Source: an uncultured Verrucomicrobiota bacterium
GTDB taxonomy: Bacteria; Verrucomicrobiota; Verrucomicrobiia; Chthoniobacterales; JACTMZ01
Direction: 5' to 3'
Assembly (NCBI GenBank): GCA_903934135.1
Contig: CAIZMQ010000028.1
Location: 1 to 35,978 of the forward strand
Length of the DNA stretch: 35,978 nucleotides
The notes below the pieces were generated by a model. The model did not search any database. It was not told the origin of the DNA and worked only from the letters and a program-made list of their open reading frames with translations. The position numbers and the translations under genes were made by a program. Shown piece after piece: positions 14,712 through 23,533 of this stretch (position 1 is its first letter; each line of letters begins with the position of its first letter).

Positions 14712-15821
14712 ATGAGCAAGTCCTCACTGCCCGCCGCGGCGGCCGATCTTTTGTCCTCCCGCGCGAATATCCTGCCGGAGTCGCGCAGTCTGGTCGGCCT
14801 CGACGGTTTTGTGGATAGCATCCTCCATGTGGTGGCAACCCGCGAGAGCGCGGAGCAATACACGCGGATGGAGTCCATGGCCGAATTCGGCCTTAAAATC
14901 ACCGCGGCGGCCGGGCTGAGCGCGAACTTCGAGATGGTCCCTCAGTTGCTCAAATTCGGCGGCAACGGGCCGATCATGGCCAACGCCCTCGATGCTTACG
15001 GCACACCGGTCACTTATGTCGGCAATCTCGGGGCGCCGAATATCCATCCGGTCTTTGCCGATTTCGCGGCGCGCGCCAAGGTGATCTCACTGGCCGAACC
15101 GGGTTACACCGACGCGATCGAGTTCGACGATGGCAAACTGATGTTCGGCCAGCACCTCAGCCTGCGCGAAGTGAATTGGGAAAACCTCCTTGCCCACCTT
15201 CCGGTGGAGAAATTGATCCAACTCTTCAACGACTCCGCCCTCATCGCGCTGGTCAATTGGACCATGCTCACCGGCATGACGCGCATTTTCGAGGAACTGC
15301 TCGACAAAGTGATGCCGCTGGTCACCGGCCCGCGCTGGATTTTCTTCGACCTGGCCGACCCGGCCAAACGCACGCGCGATGATATCGCCAAGGCGGTCGA
15401 CCTCATCGCGAAATTCCAGAAACATGCCAAGGTCATTCTCGGACTCAACCTGCAAGAAGGGCGTCAGATCGGCGAGGTGCTCGGCTTCCCGCCTTGCGAG
15501 GAAACACACGAAGCGGTGGCGGCCCACGCGGCCAAAATCCGCGGAAAACTCGGGGTGGAAACCGTGGCTATCCACCCGGTCTCTTTCGCCGCGGCGGCCG
15601 ATGCCACGGGAAGCGCGGCGGTCGCAGGGCCTTTCATCGAGAAGCCGAAAATCACCACGGGCGCCGGCGACCATTTCAACGCAGGCTTCTGCATCGGACG
15701 CCTTCTCGGGGCGCCGCTTGATGTCAGCCTGCAAATCGGTGTGGCCACCTCCGGTTTTTACGTCCGCACGGCCAAAAGTCCGACCGTCGAGGACATGGTG
15801 AGCTTCCTGCGCACGCTTTAA
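14712..15821 (+). CDS. PfkB-family carbohydrate kinase
   Basis: The 369-residue protein has the ribokinase/PfkB C-terminal signature TTGAGDHFNAGFC, with the catalytic Asp in GAGD, and an N-terminal VGLDGFVDSI substrate-side block with FGGNGPIMANAL. PfkB kinases phosphorylate sugars, nucleosides or similar alcohols; the substrate cannot be assigned. The ATG at 14712 is preferred over one at 14637 because the upstream segment lacks family features. It is followed at 15 bp by hemL and may share its operon. Confidence 0.88.
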   Translation: MSKSSLPAAAADLLSSRANILPESRSLVGLDGFVDSILHVVATRESAEQYTRMESMAEFGLKITAAAGLSANFEMVPQLLKFGGNGPIMANALDAYGTPVTYVGNLGAPNIHPVFADFAARAKVISLAEPGYTDAIEFDDGKLMFGQHLSLREVNWENLLAHLPVEKLIQLFNDSALIALVNWTMLTGMTRIFEELLDKVMPLVTGPRWIFFDLADPAKRTRDDIAKAVDLIAKFQKHAKVILGLNLQEGRQIGEVLGFPPCEETHEAVAAHAAKIRGKLGVETVAIHPVSFAAAADATGSAAVAGPFIEKPKITTGAGDHFNAGFCIGRLLGAPLDVSLQIGVATSGFYVRTAKSPTVEDMVSFLRTL

Positions 15822-15836
15822 GTGCGCCCCCGTCCG

Positions 15837-17126
15837 ATGTCCGCGCGCCCTCGCTCCCAAGAACTTTTCGCCGCGGCCCGCGTCCGCATTCCGGGCGGCG
15901 TCAATTCGCCGGTCCGCGCATTCCGCGGGGTGGGCGGCGAACCCTTTTTCGTCGAGCGGGCGGAAGGTTCGCACCTGCGCGATGTCGACGGTCACGAATA
16001 CATCGACTACGTGGGCACATGGGGTCCGGCCATTCTCGGCCACACGCCGCGGATCGTGATCGACGCGGTGCGCGAGGCGGCGGGGCGCGGATTGAGCTAC
16101 GGCCTGCCCCACCCGCTCGAAGTCGAGATGGCGGAATTCATCACAGCGCGTCTGCCGTCGATCGAAAAAGTCCGCATGGTCAACAGCGGGACGGAGGCCA
16201 CCATGTCCTGTCTGCGGCTGGCCCGCGGATTCACCGGACGGGACAAAATCGTCAAATTCGAAGGCTGCTACCACGGTCACGTCGATTCCTTGCTCGTGCG
16301 GGCCGGCAGCGGCGCCCTCACCCTGGGGCAACCGGACAGCGCGGGCGTGCCGCGGGCCCTGGCGGAGCTGACCATCACCCTGCCTTTCAATGACACCTCG
16401 GCGCTGGAGGAAATTTTCGTCCGCGAGGGCGCGGGTATCGCCGGCGTTATTGTGGAACCCGTGCCGGCCAATGCGGGGTTGATTCACCCGTTACCCGGAT
16501 TTTTGGAACGGCTGCGCGAGCTTTGCACGGCGCACGGGGGCCTTTTGATTTTCGATGAAGTCATGACCGGATTCCGCGTGGCACGCGGTGGGGTGCAGGA
16601 ATTGTGCGGGGTCGTTCCGGACCTTACCGCGCTGGGCAAAGTGATCGGCGGCGGTTTGCCAGTCGGGGCCTTCGGCGGGCGGGCCGAAGTCATGGACCAC
16701 CTCGCCCCCGATGGTCCCGTTTACCAGGCGGGCACGCTCTCGGGAAATCCCCTCGCCCTGGCGGCCGGGTTGGCTCAGATGCGCGAACTGGAGCGGACCG
16801 AGGCATGGAGCCGGCTCGAACAACTCGGCGCCGCGCTGCAGTCGGGACTTGAGGCGCCCATCCGCGCCGCGGGTTACCCGGTGACCTTGCAGCGCCTCGG
16901 GAGCATGTTCTGTCTCTTCTTCACCGAAGGCCCGGTGAACAATTTGGACGAGGCGAAAAAATCGGACACCGTGCGATTTGCGAAATTTTTCCATTACTGT
17001 CTGGACCATGGCGTGTATTTTCCCCCATCGCAGTTCGAGACGGGATTCATCAGCACGGCGCACACGGACGAGGATATCGTCCGCACGGTCGCGGTGATCA
17101 CCCGGGCACTGCACCACGCCGCATGA
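15837..17126 (+). CDS. hemL: Glutamate-1-semialdehyde 2,1-aminomutase HemL
   Basis: HemL converts glutamate-1-semialdehyde to 5-aminolevulinate, the C5 route to heme. The 429-residue PLP enzyme has [48 protein letters not shown], and the PLP-lysine block [17 protein letters not shown], then [12 protein letters not shown]. The ATG at 15837 gives the normal SQELFAAA start; a GTG at 15822 is a possible alternative. Its stop overlaps the ECF sigma factor start (ATGA), an unusual operon partner. Confidence 0.97.
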   Translation: MSARPRSQELFAAARVRIPGGVNSPVRAFRGVGGEPFFVERAEGSHLRDVDGHEYIDYVGTWGPAILGHTPRIVIDAVREAAGRGLSYGLPHPLEVEMAEFITARLPSIEKVRMVNSGTEATMSCLRLARGFTGRDKIVKFEGCYHGHVDSLLVRAGSGALTLGQPDSAGVPRALAELTITLPFNDTSALEEIFVREGAGIAGVIVEPVPANAGLIHPLPGFLERLRELCTAHGGLLIFDEVMTGFRVARGGVQELCGVVPDLTALGKVIGGGLPVGAFGGRAEVMDHLAPDGPVYQAGTLSGNPLALAAGLAQMRELERTEAWSRLEQLGAALQSGLEAPIRAAGYPVTLQRLGSMFCLFFTEGPVNNLDEAKKSDTVRFAKFFHYCLDHGVYFPPSQFETGFISTAHTDEDIVRTVAVITRALHHAA

Positions 17127-17704
17127 CCACCGCACCCGAACCAGACGATCGCGCTGTCGAATTGGATTTGCTGGCACGGATCACCAAGCGGGAACGGGCG
17201 GCCTTCGAGCAGCTTTACACCCGCTATTCGAACATCCTTTACGCCACGGCGATGAAGTTTCTCAAAGAAGACGCCGACGCGCAGGATGTGGTGCAGGACG
17301 TCTTCATCCAGATCTGGGACAAGGCCAAGCTCTATGATCCGGCCAAGGGCAAGCCGCTCACTTGGGCCCTCACCATGACCCGCAACCGCTCGATCGACCG
17401 CATCCGGGCCATCCAGCGCCGCACCCGCCTGCGGGACGATTTTGAGAAGGAGACGGTCGCCGATGAATCCGCGGGGATCAGGGAGGCGTTATCTGGGGTA
17501 GATGCGAGTGAGAAGACCCAGATTTTGCGGGATGCGGTGGCACGCCTTTCGCCCGAACAGCGCAAAGTCATCGATTTGGCCTTCTTCGGTGGTCTCACCC
17601 AAAGCGAAATCGCCGATCGGCTGGGCGAACCACTCGGAACAGTCAAAGCCCGGGCCCGACGCGGACTCATGAAATTGAAAGAACATCTCGGAGAAAAACC
17701 ATGA
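17123..17704 (+). CDS. ECF-type RNA polymerase sigma factor
   Basis: The 193-residue protein has sigma region 2 ([20 protein letters not shown], then [17 protein letters not shown] and the -10 recognition segment [17 protein letters not shown]) and region 4 ([41 protein letters not shown]). It resembles SigK-type group IV factors, which are held by a membrane anti-sigma factor. It overlaps both hemL (ATGA) and the downstream anti-sigma gene (ATGA), so all three may be translationally coupled. The signal controlling it is unknown. Confidence 0.95.
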   Translation: MTTAPEPDDRAVELDLLARITKRERAAFEQLYTRYSNILYATAMKFLKEDADAQDVVQDVFIQIWDKAKLYDPAKGKPLTWALTMTRNRSIDRIRAIQRRTRLRDDFEKETVADESAGIREALSGVDASEKTQILRDAVARLSPEQRKVIDLAFFGGLTQSEIADRLGEPLGTVKARARRGLMKLKEHLGEKP

Positions 17705-18417
17705 CCCGCGACCAAATCGAAGAGTTAGCCGCACTCGATGCGCTCAGTGCGCTCGAAGGCGAGGACCTCGCTACTTGGGAACGGGTGCGCGGGGAAAACC
17801 CGTCGGCCTTGCGCCTGCGCGATGAGCTGGCCGGCGCCGCGGCCCAGTTATCCTTGCTGGCTCCGGCGGCCACGGCGCCATCCGCGTTACGACGACGCGT
17901 CATGGACCGAGTCTTCGGCGGCCAATCTTCCGAGAAAACAGTGACCGAAGCGGCTCGGCCTTTTGGGTTTGCCGCATGGGCTGCTGCTGCCGCCGTAGTG
18001 CTCCTCGTGCTGGTGGGCGCTTCGGCCACCACCCGGCAAAAAGAATCGGTCGTCGTGCGCGATGCGCGTCCCGACCCGCAAAATTTGCAAATCGTGCTCA
18101 AGGGATACGGCGATTACGCCAAAGCGAAAGCGCATGTGCTCTGGGACAGCGGTCAGCGAGGATGGTATGTGCAAGCGGGCGGGCTCCCCGACCTCCCGGC
18201 GACACACTCTTACCATGTTTGGGCGGTGGACGCGGATGGCGCAGTGCATGACTGCGGTGAACTGGCGGTGCGCGAAGGCGGGTTGGCCCGGAGCTTCGTT
18301 CAACCGGGGGATGGCATCAGCTCAATGCAGGGATTTGCGGTGACCATTGAGCCGGTGGGAAGCAGTTCCCCAGCGCCGACTTCACCCGCCGTGCTGATCA
18401 GCGCGCTGCAGGGCTGA
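17701..18417 (+). CDS. RskA-like membrane anti-sigma factor
   Basis: The 238-residue protein has an N-terminal cytoplasmic region of about 85 residues, with EELAALDALSALEGEDLATW matching the start of anti-sigma-K domains, then one membrane helix (about 89-110, AAAAVVLLVLVG) and a C-terminal extracytoplasmic domain. That domain has the RskA-type blocks GWYVQAGGLPDLP, THSYHVWAVDADG and FAVTIEP. No zinc HxxxCxxC motif is present. It overlaps the sigma gene by 4 bp and should sequester that sigma factor until regulated proteolysis. Confidence 0.9.
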   Translation: MTRDQIEELAALDALSALEGEDLATWERVRGENPSALRLRDELAGAAAQLSLLAPAATAPSALRRRVMDRVFGGQSSEKTVTEAARPFGFAAWAAAAAVVLLVLVGASATTRQKESVVVRDARPDPQNLQIVLKGYGDYAKAKAHVLWDSGQRGWYVQAGGLPDLPATHSYHVWAVDADGAVHDCGELAVREGGLARSFVQPGDGISSMQGFAVTIEPVGSSSPAPTSPAVLISALQG

Positions 18418-18432
18418 AGAAAAAAGATGTCA

Positions 18433-18499
18433 GGTGGATCGCGATGTCCCCATCGCGATAGAGCGTGAAAGCCATCGCGCCGGAACGGCGCGATCCACC
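18433..18499. repeat. Nested extragenic palindrome after the anti-sigma gene
   Basis: GGTGGATCGCG (18433-18443) and CGCGATCCACC (18489-18499) are exact reverse complements. Inside are two smaller hairpins: ATCGCGATG/CATCGCGAT with loop TCCC, and GCGCC/GGCGC with loop GGAAC. It could fold as a closed multi-stem structure, REP or BIME style. No T-run follows. Confidence 0.65.
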
Positions 18500-18531
18500 A
18501 TCGAACTCATGCAGTCGTGGGCACCTTCTTT

Positions 18532-18552
18532 CGCGGACCGATGCGGTCCGCG
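18532..18552. repeat. 9-bp hairpin with ATG loop
   Basis: CGCGGACCG and CGGTCCGCG are exact reverse complements separated by ATG. It lies between two convergent genes and 32 bp after the nested palindrome. It may serve as a bidirectional terminator or repeat element; neither strand has a T-tract. Confidence 0.55.
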
Positions 18553-18562
18553 TCGCTTCCTC

Positions 18563-18856
18563 TCAAAACATGAGCACCAGCACGATCATCGCGAGGATCG
18601 CAAAAGCGATTCCTGCGCCGATGGGCTGGGCGATGCCGGACCAGGCGCCTTTGCTTTTTTCGCACCAACCGGCAAAAAAAAGCCAGATGGCGGGGACAAG
18701 AAGGAACCACAAGCCTTGGTTCGCGATGAAAGTGGCGACCGAGTCTGACAAGGTCACGGGCGGCGAGGCCACGGAATCCGAATTGACCAAGATGTGAGCC
18801 GCCATGGTGGCGAGGGCGAGCATGATGAATTGGGCCAGCGCGATGGCAGTGTTCAT
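18563..18856 (-). CDS. Small hypothetical membrane protein, 97 residues
   Basis: The protein has three hydrophobic segments: about residues 4-24, 48-66 (LWFLLVPAIWLFFAGW) and 77-97 at the extreme C-terminus. A short polar stretch separates the first two and KSKGAW lies before the last. I do not recognise the family. It is monocistronic and divergent from the GH/GT2 fusion, with 89 bp between starts. Codon use is plausible for a real gene. Confidence 0.7.
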   Translation of the reverse strand: MNTAIALAQFIMLALATMAAHILVNSDSVASPPVTLSDSVATFIANQGLWFLLVPAIWLFFAGWCEKSKGAWSGIAQPIGAGIAFAILAMIVLVLMF

Positions 18857-18945
18857 GAATTCCCTGAACCCTGACCTGCGGCCCGGACATGGTCAATGCC
18901 GTGATCCTCTCGACAAGGGCCTTCGCTTGGCCTAGCTGAAACGGC

Positions 18946-21501
18946 GTGAGTTTCACCGCACCCGTCCGGGTCAGAGCCAAATTCTTCCGCGAAGGCGACC
19001 GCAAGTTTTTCGTCAAGGGCACGACCTATGGTCCGTTCGCCCCCGACGCCGCGGGCGAACACTTCGGCGCACCGGACAAGGCAAAGGCGGACCTCGCCAT
19101 GATGCACGAGGCCGGGCTCAATCTCGTGCGCGTCTATTATGTGCCGCCGCGCTGGTTCCTCGACGCCTGCGCGGAGCACGGCATTCGTTGCCTCATTTCC
19201 ATTCCCTGGGCCGAACACGTCGAATTCCTCAACCAACGCAAAACGCGCCGCGAGATCGAGAAGGCGGTGGTTGATGCGGTCAAAGCGAACCGCGGGCATC
19301 CCGCCGTTTTCGGCTATCTCGTGGGCAATGAAATCCCCAGCCACATGGTGCGTTGGCTGGGTCCGGGTCGCGTGACCGAATTCGTCGAGCACCTCATCTT
19401 CCTGGCCAAGCGCGTGGACCCCGAGGTGCTTTATTCTTACGCCAGCTTTCCCCCGACTGAATACCTGCTGCCGCAGAACGCCGACTTTTTCACCTTCAAC
19501 GTCTACCTGCACCGTCAGGAGGACTTCGATCGCTACCTCGCGCGCCTGCAAAACCTCGCGGAGGACCGTCCGCTCATGCTCGGGGAATTCGGCATGGACA
19601 CCATCCGCCACAGCGAAGACGAGCAGGCGGAAATGATCTCCTGGCACATCGAGAGCGTGGTGCGCGGCGGGTTGGCCGGAACGATCATTTACGCGTGGAC
19701 CGACGAATGGTTCCGCGGCGGCCAGGAAATCACCGATTGGGCCTTCGGTCTGGTCACCCGCGAGCGGAAGCCGAAGAAAGCCTACGCCCGAGTCAAAACC
19801 CTCTTCGCCGGAGACAAGCCGCTGGCCGAGCGCGTGCCGTTGGAAAAATACCCCCGCGTCTCCGTTGTGGTCTGCTCCTACAACGGCGGCAAGACCCTCG
19901 GCGATTGTCTTGAGGCGCTCGATCACGTCGACTATCCGGACTACGAAATCGTCTTCGTTGACGATGGATCGACGGACGACACACCGGGTGTGGTGACGGC
20001 CTGGGAAAAGGCGCGCGAAGCGCGGCGCGCCGCGGGAGCCAAGCTGCCCGACTTCCAAAACATCCGGCAGAAAAACATGGGCCTGAGCTACGCGCGCAAC
20101 GCGGGTGCCTACTCGTCCACCGGCGAGGTCATCGCCTACACGGACAGCGACTGCATGGCGGATCCCGATTGGCTTTACTACTTGATGGGCACCCTGATCT
20201 CGGGTGACTACGCCGGGGTCGGCGGACCGAACATTTCTCCGCCCGCCCAAGATTGGATCCAGGCCTGCGTGGCGGCGGCCCCGGGCGGACCGAGCCACGT
20301 GCTGCTCACCGACGTGGTGGCCGAGCATATTCCGGGTTGCAACATGGCCTTCCACCGGTGGGCCTTCGATGCGGTCGGCGGCTTCGACCCCGATTATCGC
20401 AAGGCGGGGGACGATGTGGATTTTTGCTGGCGGCTCCAGCAGAGCGGCCAAGTCATCGCGTTCAGTCCGGCCGCCATTGTCTGGCACTACCGCCGCTTCA
20501 CCCTCGGCGCCTTCCGCAAGCAGCAGGAAGGGTACGGCGAGGCAGAATCGATGTTGCGCTTCAAACACCTCATCTTTTTCGGCCCGACCGGGACGGCGAA
20601 ATGGAAGGGCCAGATCTACGGGGCCCCGCGCTTCACCTGGCTGATCAACCGTCCGCTCATCTATCACGGCGTTTTCGGCGAAGGCCTCTTCCAGAGCATC
20701 TATCCGACCCCGCGCTCCGAGGTGGCGAACTATCTGGCCAGCCTCGAGTGGGTTTTGCTTACCGTCATGGTCTTCATTCTTTCCATCGGGTTTCCCGACC
20801 TGCGCATCGTGCCTTACTTGATGTTCGGAGGAACCTTTTTGGTTGCTCTTTCCTACATGCTGCATGCCCGGCTCGAGCCGCAATTCGACTCGGTGCGGGC
20901 GCGGTTGCTTGTCGCCTTCCTCGCCTTCACCCAACCACTGGTGCGCGGCTGGAGCCGCTACTTCACGTGGCTGAAATACAAACGCACGCCGGAACGCGTC
21001 ATCCGCACACCCGAGCAGGAGCTCGCCTCGCGCCACAACGCGGGAGGCACGACCCAATTCGAATTCTGGAACGAGGAAGGGCACGGCCGCGAACGGTTGC
21101 TGGCCGAAACAACGCGTTTGCTCGAGGATGAGGGCTGGAGCTACTCGCTCGATACGGGCTGGAACAATTGGGATGTGCAGATCTACGGGAGCTTCTGGTG
21201 GCTGGTGCGGCTGCGCACCGTGACCGAATACCATGGCGGACCGAAGTGCCTCACACGCGGCAGCCTCCGCTTGCGAGCAGGCGGAGCGAACTTCCTCGCC
21301 AACTTCCTCCTTCTTTCCGTGCTGGCCTACCAGCAATTCCTCGGCCATGGCATCCCGTGGTGGTCCGGCGCGGCTTACGGCCTGTTCGTTCTCTTCCTCC
21401 TCGTCCGCGCACGCCGGCTCAAGCGCCGGGTGGCCGATTTGCTCTCGGTGGCCGCGCGCCACACGGGACTGCAGCCCGTGAAGTCCCAAAGCGACGCGTG
21501 A
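18946..21501 (+). CDS. Bifunctional glycoside hydrolase / GT2 membrane glycosyltransferase
   Basis: The 851-residue protein has two enzymes in one chain. Residues 1-290 form a TIM-barrel-like hydrolase domain with NE at 128-129 and GEF at 213-215; E129 and E214 fit the acid/base and nucleophile of clan GH-A enzymes, 85 residues apart. Residues 304-560 form a GT2 synthase with VDDGST (338-343), YTDSDC (398-403) and DDVDFCWRLQ (489-498). Hydrophobic segments follow at about 600-616, 622-640 and 653-667, then a soluble part, then two more at about 785-820. No signal peptide precedes the hydrolase, so it would be cytosolic unless exported unusually. The product polysaccharide is unknown. The GTG at 18946 follows an in-frame TGA 12 nt upstream; queA overlaps its stop. 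Confidence 0.85.
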   Translation: MSFTAPVRVRAKFFREGDRKFFVKGTTYGPFAPDAAGEHFGAPDKAKADLAMMHEAGLNLVRVYYVPPRWFLDACAEHGIRCLISIPWAEHVEFLNQRKTRREIEKAVVDAVKANRGHPAVFGYLVGNEIPSHMVRWLGPGRVTEFVEHLIFLAKRVDPEVLYSYASFPPTEYLLPQNADFFTFNVYLHRQEDFDRYLARLQNLAEDRPLMLGEFGMDTIRHSEDEQAEMISWHIESVVRGGLAGTIIYAWTDEWFRGGQEITDWAFGLVTRERKPKKAYARVKTLFAGDKPLAERVPLEKYPRVSVVVCSYNGGKTLGDCLEALDHVDYPDYEIVFVDDGSTDDTPGVVTAWEKAREARRAAGAKLPDFQNIRQKNMGLSYARNAGAYSSTGEVIAYTDSDCMADPDWLYYLMGTLISGDYAGVGGPNISPPAQDWIQACVAAAPGGPSHVLLTDVVAEHIPGCNMAFHRWAFDAVGGFDPDYRKAGDDVDFCWRLQQSGQVIAFSPAAIVWHYRRFTLGAFRKQQEGYGEAESMLRFKHLIFFGPTGTAKWKGQIYGAPRFTWLINRPLIYHGVFGEGLFQSIYPTPRSEVANYLASLEWVLLTVMVFILSIGFPDLRIVPYLMFGGTFLVALSYMLHARLEPQFDSVRARLLVAFLAFTQPLVRGWSRYFTWLKYKRTPERVIRTPEQELASRHNAGGTTQFEFWNEEGHGRERLLAETTRLLEDEGWSYSLDTGWNNWDVQIYGSFWWLVRLRTVTEYHGGPKCLTRGSLRLRAGGANFLANFLLLSVLAYQQFLGHGIPWWSGAAYGLFVLFLLVRARRLKRRVADLLSVAARHTGLQPVKSQSDA

Positions 21502-22475
21502 GTTCGTCGCTCTCCGACTACGATTTCGAATTGCCGCGTGAGCTGGTGGCCGTGCGTCCGTTGCCGGACCGCGCCGCCTCACGGATGATGGTGGTGGACC
21601 GCGCCGCGGGCACCGTGACTCACCGGGCGTTCCGTGACCTGCCGGAATTTATCCGTCCGGGCGACATGCTCGTGCTCAACAACTCGCGGGTGATTCCGGC
21701 GCGATTGGTCACCGCTGACGGTCGCATCGAGTTGCTGCTTTTCGATCAGCTGGGCCCGGCCCGCTGGCGCGCCTTCGCGCGTCCGGGCAAACGCACACGA
21801 ACCGGCGCCCACTTCGCCATTGCCGGGACGACCGCGCAGATCGAATCGATCGACGAAGAGGACGGCACGCGTATCGTGCGGTTCGACACCGAGCCGGATC
21901 TGGAAAAGCTCGGGCACATGCCGATTCCGCCCTACCTCGGCCGCGAAGATGATGCGGAAGACCGCGTGCGTTACCAGACGGTTTACGCGCGCGAATCCGG
22001 TTCGGTCGCGGCGCCCACGGCCGGATTGCATTTCACCCCGGAAATCCTGGCCAAGCTGCCGCATACGTTTGTCACCCTGCACGTCGGGCCGGGAACGTTC
22101 CTGCCGGTGCGCGGGGGTAATCTCGAAACGCATCGCATGCACGGCGAAAACTTTGTCGTGTCGCCCGAGGGCGCGGCGGAAATCAACCGCGCCGGGCGTA
22201 TCATCGCGGTCGGCACGACCAGCTTGCGCGTCCTGGAGTCATTGCCCCCCGGACCCGTGCAACCGGGAAAGGGTCGCACCGAAATATTCATCAAGCCCGG
22301 ATTCACCTTTGCCCGTACCGATGCCTTACTGACCAATTTCCATCTGCCCAAATCGACACTCTTTGTTCTGGTCTGCGCCTTGGCCGGCCAGCGACTGATG
22401 AGCGAGGCTTACGCCGAGGCGATTGACCAAAAATACCGCTTCTTTAGCTACGGCGATTGCATGTTGATTCTCTGA
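21498..22475 (+). CDS. queA: tRNA preQ1(34) S-adenosylmethionine ribosyltransferase-isomerase QueA
   Basis: QueA transfers the ribosyl part of SAM onto preQ1 at tRNA position 34 in queuosine synthesis. The 325-residue protein has DYDFELPRELVAVRPLPDR, VLNNSRVIPARL, SVAAPTAGLHFTPEIL, LHVGPGTFLPVR, and the C-terminal TNFHLPKSTLFVLV. It is a little shorter than E. coli QueA in the middle region, which is common. The GTG at 21498 overlaps the previous gene's stop (GTGA), giving MSSSLSDYDFELP. A start at 21168 would lie within the GT2 gene and is rejected. Confidence 0.96.
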   Translation: MSSSLSDYDFELPRELVAVRPLPDRAASRMMVVDRAAGTVTHRAFRDLPEFIRPGDMLVLNNSRVIPARLVTADGRIELLLFDQLGPARWRAFARPGKRTRTGAHFAIAGTTAQIESIDEEDGTRIVRFDTEPDLEKLGHMPIPPYLGREDDAEDRVRYQTVYARESGSVAAPTAGLHFTPEILAKLPHTFVTLHVGPGTFLPVRGGNLETHRMHGENFVVSPEGAAEINRAGRIIAVGTTSLRVLESLPPGPVQPGKGRTEIFIKPGFTFARTDALLTNFHLPKSTLFVLVCALAGQRLMSEAYAEAIDQKYRFFSYGDCMLIL

Positions 22476-22516
22476 CCAGTCTCGCCAAAACCGGGCCGGG
22501 CAGGTAGGAGACAGGG

Positions 22517-23533
22517 ATGAGCAAGATCAGAGCCTACGCCGCGACAACTGCCGGAGCCGCCCTGGAACCCTTCGAATTTGATCCGGGTCCACTTGGTGAC
22601 GAGCAAGTCGAAATCGCCGTCGATTACTGCGGGATCTGCCATTCCGATCTTTCGGTCATCCACAACAGCTGGGGCAACGCCCAATTCCCACTGGTCCCGG
22701 GCCACGAAGTTTCAGGTCGCATCGTCGCCACAGGCGACAAGGTAAAAAAAGTCAAAGCCGGCGACCGCGTCGGGCTCGGCTGGTTCTCCGGCAGTTGCAT
22801 GAGTTGTCCAGACTGCCTGCGCGGCGACCAAAACCTCTGCCCGAACGGCGAGGACACGATCATCGGCCGCCCGGGCGGCTTTGCCGACCGCGTGCGGGCC
22901 CATTGGGCGTGGGCCGTGCCGATCCCGGACGGAGTCGATGCGGCCAAAGCCGGCCCGCTTTTCTGCGGGGGCATCACTGTTTTCAATCCGATCGTGCAGT
23001 GCGGCGTGCGACCGACCGACCGCGTCGGGGTGGTGGGGGTGGGCGGGCTCGGTCACCTGGCCGTACAATTCCTCAACAAATGGGGCTGCGAAGTCTTCGC
23101 CTTCACCTCGTCCGAAGACAAAAAAGACGAGCTGCGGAAACTCGGCGCACACCATGTGGTCAATTCGAGGGATCCGGCCCAACTCAAGCCCCTCGCCCGC
23201 TCGCTCGACTTCATCATGGTCACAGTCAACGTGCCGCTCGATTGGAATGCTTACATCGCCACGCTCGCCCCGCGCGGCCGGTTGCATTTTGTCGGCGCCG
23301 TGCTCGAGCCGCTCGACATCGGCTTGTTCCCACTGCTCATGGGGCAGAGATCGGTTTCCGCTTCACCCCTCGGAAGTCCGGCCACCACGGCCCAGATGCT
23401 CGACTTCTGCGCCCGTCACGGCATCGCCGCCGTGACCGAAAATTTCGGCATGTCGCAGGTGAATGAAGCGCTGGCCCGCCTAGAGTCCGGCAAAGCACGC
23501 TACCGCATCGTGCTGAAAAACGATTTCCGATGA
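22517..23533 (+). CDS. Zinc-dependent alcohol dehydrogenase (YahK/CAD type)
   Basis: The 338-residue medium-chain dehydrogenase has catalytic-zinc ligands in DYCGICHSD and PGHEVSG, structural-zinc cysteines in CMSCPDCLRGDQNLC and the nucleotide motif GVVGVGGLGHLAVQF. The layout matches NADPH-dependent aldehyde reductases such as YahK and plant CAD homologues; the substrate is probably a broad range of aldehydes. AGGAG about 10 nt upstream of the ATG at 22517 is one of the few clear Shine-Dalgarno motifs in the window. The next gene overlaps its stop (ATGA). Confidence 0.94.
   Translation: MSKIRAYAATTAGAALEPFEFDPGPLGDEQVEIAVDYCGICHSDLSVIHNSWGNAQFPLVPGHEVSGRIVATGDKVKKVKAGDRVGLGWFSGSCMSCPDCLRGDQNLCPNGEDTIIGRPGGFADRVRAHWAWAVPIPDGVDAAKAGPLFCGGITVFNPIVQCGVRPTDRVGVVGVGGLGHLAVQFLNKWGCEVFAFTSSEDKKDELRKLGAHHVVNSRDPAQLKPLARSLDFIMVTVNVPLDWNAYIATLAPRGRLHFVGAVLEPLDIGLFPLLMGQRSVSASPLGSPATTAQMLDFCARHGIAAVTENFGMSQVNEALARLESGKARYRIVLKNDFR

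Noticed and set aside
15087-16487. A 466-codon minus-strand frame across the PfkB kinase and hemL
   Set aside because: It crosses two well-supported plus-strand genes and its product has no family features; it results from high GC at third positions.
18853-21582. A 909-codon open frame on the minus strand opposite the GH/GT2 gene
   Set aside because: It is an antisense shadow of a GC-rich gene; the translation is rich in Arg/His/Gly with no recognisable domain, while the plus strand encodes clear enzyme motifs.
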